Notes under the pieces: model-generated
Database searches by the model: none
Seen by the model: only the letters and a program-made list of their open reading frames with translations
Told to the model about the DNA's origin: nothing
In this document: positions 13,760 through 14,649 of the stretch, piece by piece
Position numbering within the stretch: position 1 is the stretch's first letter
Layout of the letters: each line of letters opens with the position of its first letter
Made by a program: the position numbers and the translations under genes
Origin: Bacillota bacterium
GTDB taxonomy: Bacteria; Bacillota; Clostridia; Acetivibrionales; DSM-1351
DNA length: 14,649 nucleotides
Direction: 5' to 3'
NCBI GenBank assembly: GCA_023412275.1
Contig: JAEYNY010000067.1
Coordinates: 1 to 14,649, forward strand

Positions 13760-14649
13760 ATGGAACTGGTTATCGCAAATACCGCCGGGTTTTGCTTTGG
13801 AGTAAATAATGCGGTTAAAATAGTATCTGATTTGGCAACAAAATCAGAACATAAAATATATACACTTGGACCTATAATTCATAATGATCAGGTAGTACAA
13901 AAACTTACAAATTACGGAGTTATCACAATAAACAACCCGGAGGAGGCGGAAGCGCCTGCAAAGGTAGTTATAAGGGCACATGGCGTAGGCCCACAGGTAA
14001 TTGAAAGATTGAAAAACCGTGAACTTGAGGTTGTAGATGCTTCGTGCCCTTACGTGGAAAAAATACACGGTTTGGTCAATAAGAAGTATAGGGAAGGTTA
14101 CCAGATAATTATAGCAGGGGACAAGACCCATCCTGAGATAATAGGAATAAACGGATGGTGCGATAATAGTGCCTTTATCATTGAGGATGAGGATAATGTT
14201 GATGCTCTACCGGACATCAAAAAAAAGATATGTATTGTTGCACAAACTACATTTATTCGTGATAAATGGGAAAAAATTATACTTAGATTAAATAAAAGGT
14301 TTGAAAATGTTTTAAAATTTGATACAATATGTAATGCGACAGACAAAAGACAGACTGAAGCAGAACAGATTTCAAAAATGGTTGACATGATGTTGGTTAT
14401 TGGCGGAAATAACAGTTCCAATACCAATAAACTTTATCAAATTTGCAAGGCAAATTGTGATAAAACATTTAAAGTACAAACAGCCGATGATATTCCACCG
14501 GTTGATATAAAAAAAATTATAGAAATTGGTATTACTGCAGGGGCGTCAACACCTGACTGGGTAATCAAGGAGGTTATTCATAAAATGAGTGAATTAAATA
14601 GACAGGATTTGGAAATGAGCTTTGCTGATGCTTTTGAAAGCTCACTCGT
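13760..14649 (+). CDS. ispH: 4-hydroxy-3-methylbut-2-enyl diphosphate reductase (IspH), cut by the window end
   Basis: IspH is the iron-sulfur enzyme that makes IPP and DMAPP in the last step of the MEP isoprenoid pathway. All 296 visible residues match. The three cluster cysteines are Cys12 (AGFCFGV), Cys96 (DASCPYV) and Cys191 (TICNATDKRQ). Substrate-binding residues are His41, His74 (IRAHGVG), His124 and Glu126 (KTHPE), and the SSNTNKL block is at 219-225. The frame is still open at the right edge, past the usual IspH end near residue 280, and reads MSFADAFESSL. That fits the linker of the clostridial IspH-ribosomal protein S1 fusion, although no S1 domain is yet visible. GTGAGG at 13746-13751 precedes the ATG by 8 bases. 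Confidence 0.95.
   Translation, partial: MELVIANTAGFCFGVNNAVKIVSDLATKSEHKIYTLGPIIHNDQVVQKLTNYGVITINNPEEAEAPAKVVIRAHGVGPQVIERLKNRELEVVDASCPYVEKIHGLVNKKYREGYQIIIAGDKTHPEIIGINGWCDNSAFIIEDEDNVDALPDIKKKICIVAQTTFIRDKWEKIILRLNKRFENVLKFDTICNATDKRQTEAEQISKMVDMMLVIGGNNSSNTNKLYQICKANCDKTFKVQTADDIPPVDIKKIIEIGITAGASTPDWVIKEVIHKMSELNRQDLEMSFADAFESSL

Noticed and set aside
1..14649. Mobile elements, CRISPR, phage or defence genes
   Set aside because: No transposase or integrase, no repeat-spacer pattern, no att-like duplications; gene content and order look like ordinary chromosomal core.

Overview
The window reads as chromosomal DNA of a low-GC, Gram-positive, spore-forming anaerobe of the class Clostridia. 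The pointers are a GerW/YtfJ sporulation protein, a SigI/RsgI pair, a free-standing three-part biotin transcarboxylase, an AroH-type chorismate mutase and an IspH that seems to run on into an S1-type region. A cellulolytic Ruminiclostridium-like species is my best guess, from recall of gene order and not from any search. No mobile element, CRISPR array, tRNA or rRNA was seen.

Layout. 1-2555: the end of ytfJ, the pseudouridine synthase gene rluB, a convergent small membrane-protein gene, and the tRNA methyltransferase gene mnmM. 2571-4542 (minus): sigI followed by rsgI, with overlapping reading frames. 4543-4878: a dense divergent control region. It holds a sigma-A-like and a sigma-I-like promoter for sigI, two promoter candidates facing the other way, and two inverted repeats in the leader of the next operon. 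4879-8396: three genes for the 12S-, 1.3S- and 5S-type subunits of a transcarboxylase, closed by a strong terminator at 8434-8465. 8474-9226 (minus): an unrecognised protein with a Cys/His zinc-binding-like end. 9298-12012: an RpiR-type regulator, an HI0933-type flavoprotein and a one-pass membrane protein. 12210-14649: a HutP-family protein, aroH, cmk and the start of ispH, which runs off the window.

How the genes work together. SigI and RsgI form a membrane-signalled sigma/anti-sigma pair that probably transcribes its own operon. The transcarboxylase genes would swap a carboxyl group between oxaloacetate/pyruvate and an acyl-CoA (propionyl/methylmalonyl-CoA) through a biotin carrier. No biotin carboxylase and no sodium-pump membrane subunit is present, so neither ATP-driven carboxylation nor ion pumping is encoded here. 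The last block groups housekeeping genes for aromatic amino acids, nucleotides and isoprenoids behind a HutP-like protein that appears to lack two of the three metal-binding histidines of the Bacillus regulator.

I see no wholly new multi-gene system. The points most worth following are the doubly promoted sigI control region, the RsgI protein without a folded sensor, the divergent HutP, the tail on the 5S subunit, and the unknown protein at 8474-9226.
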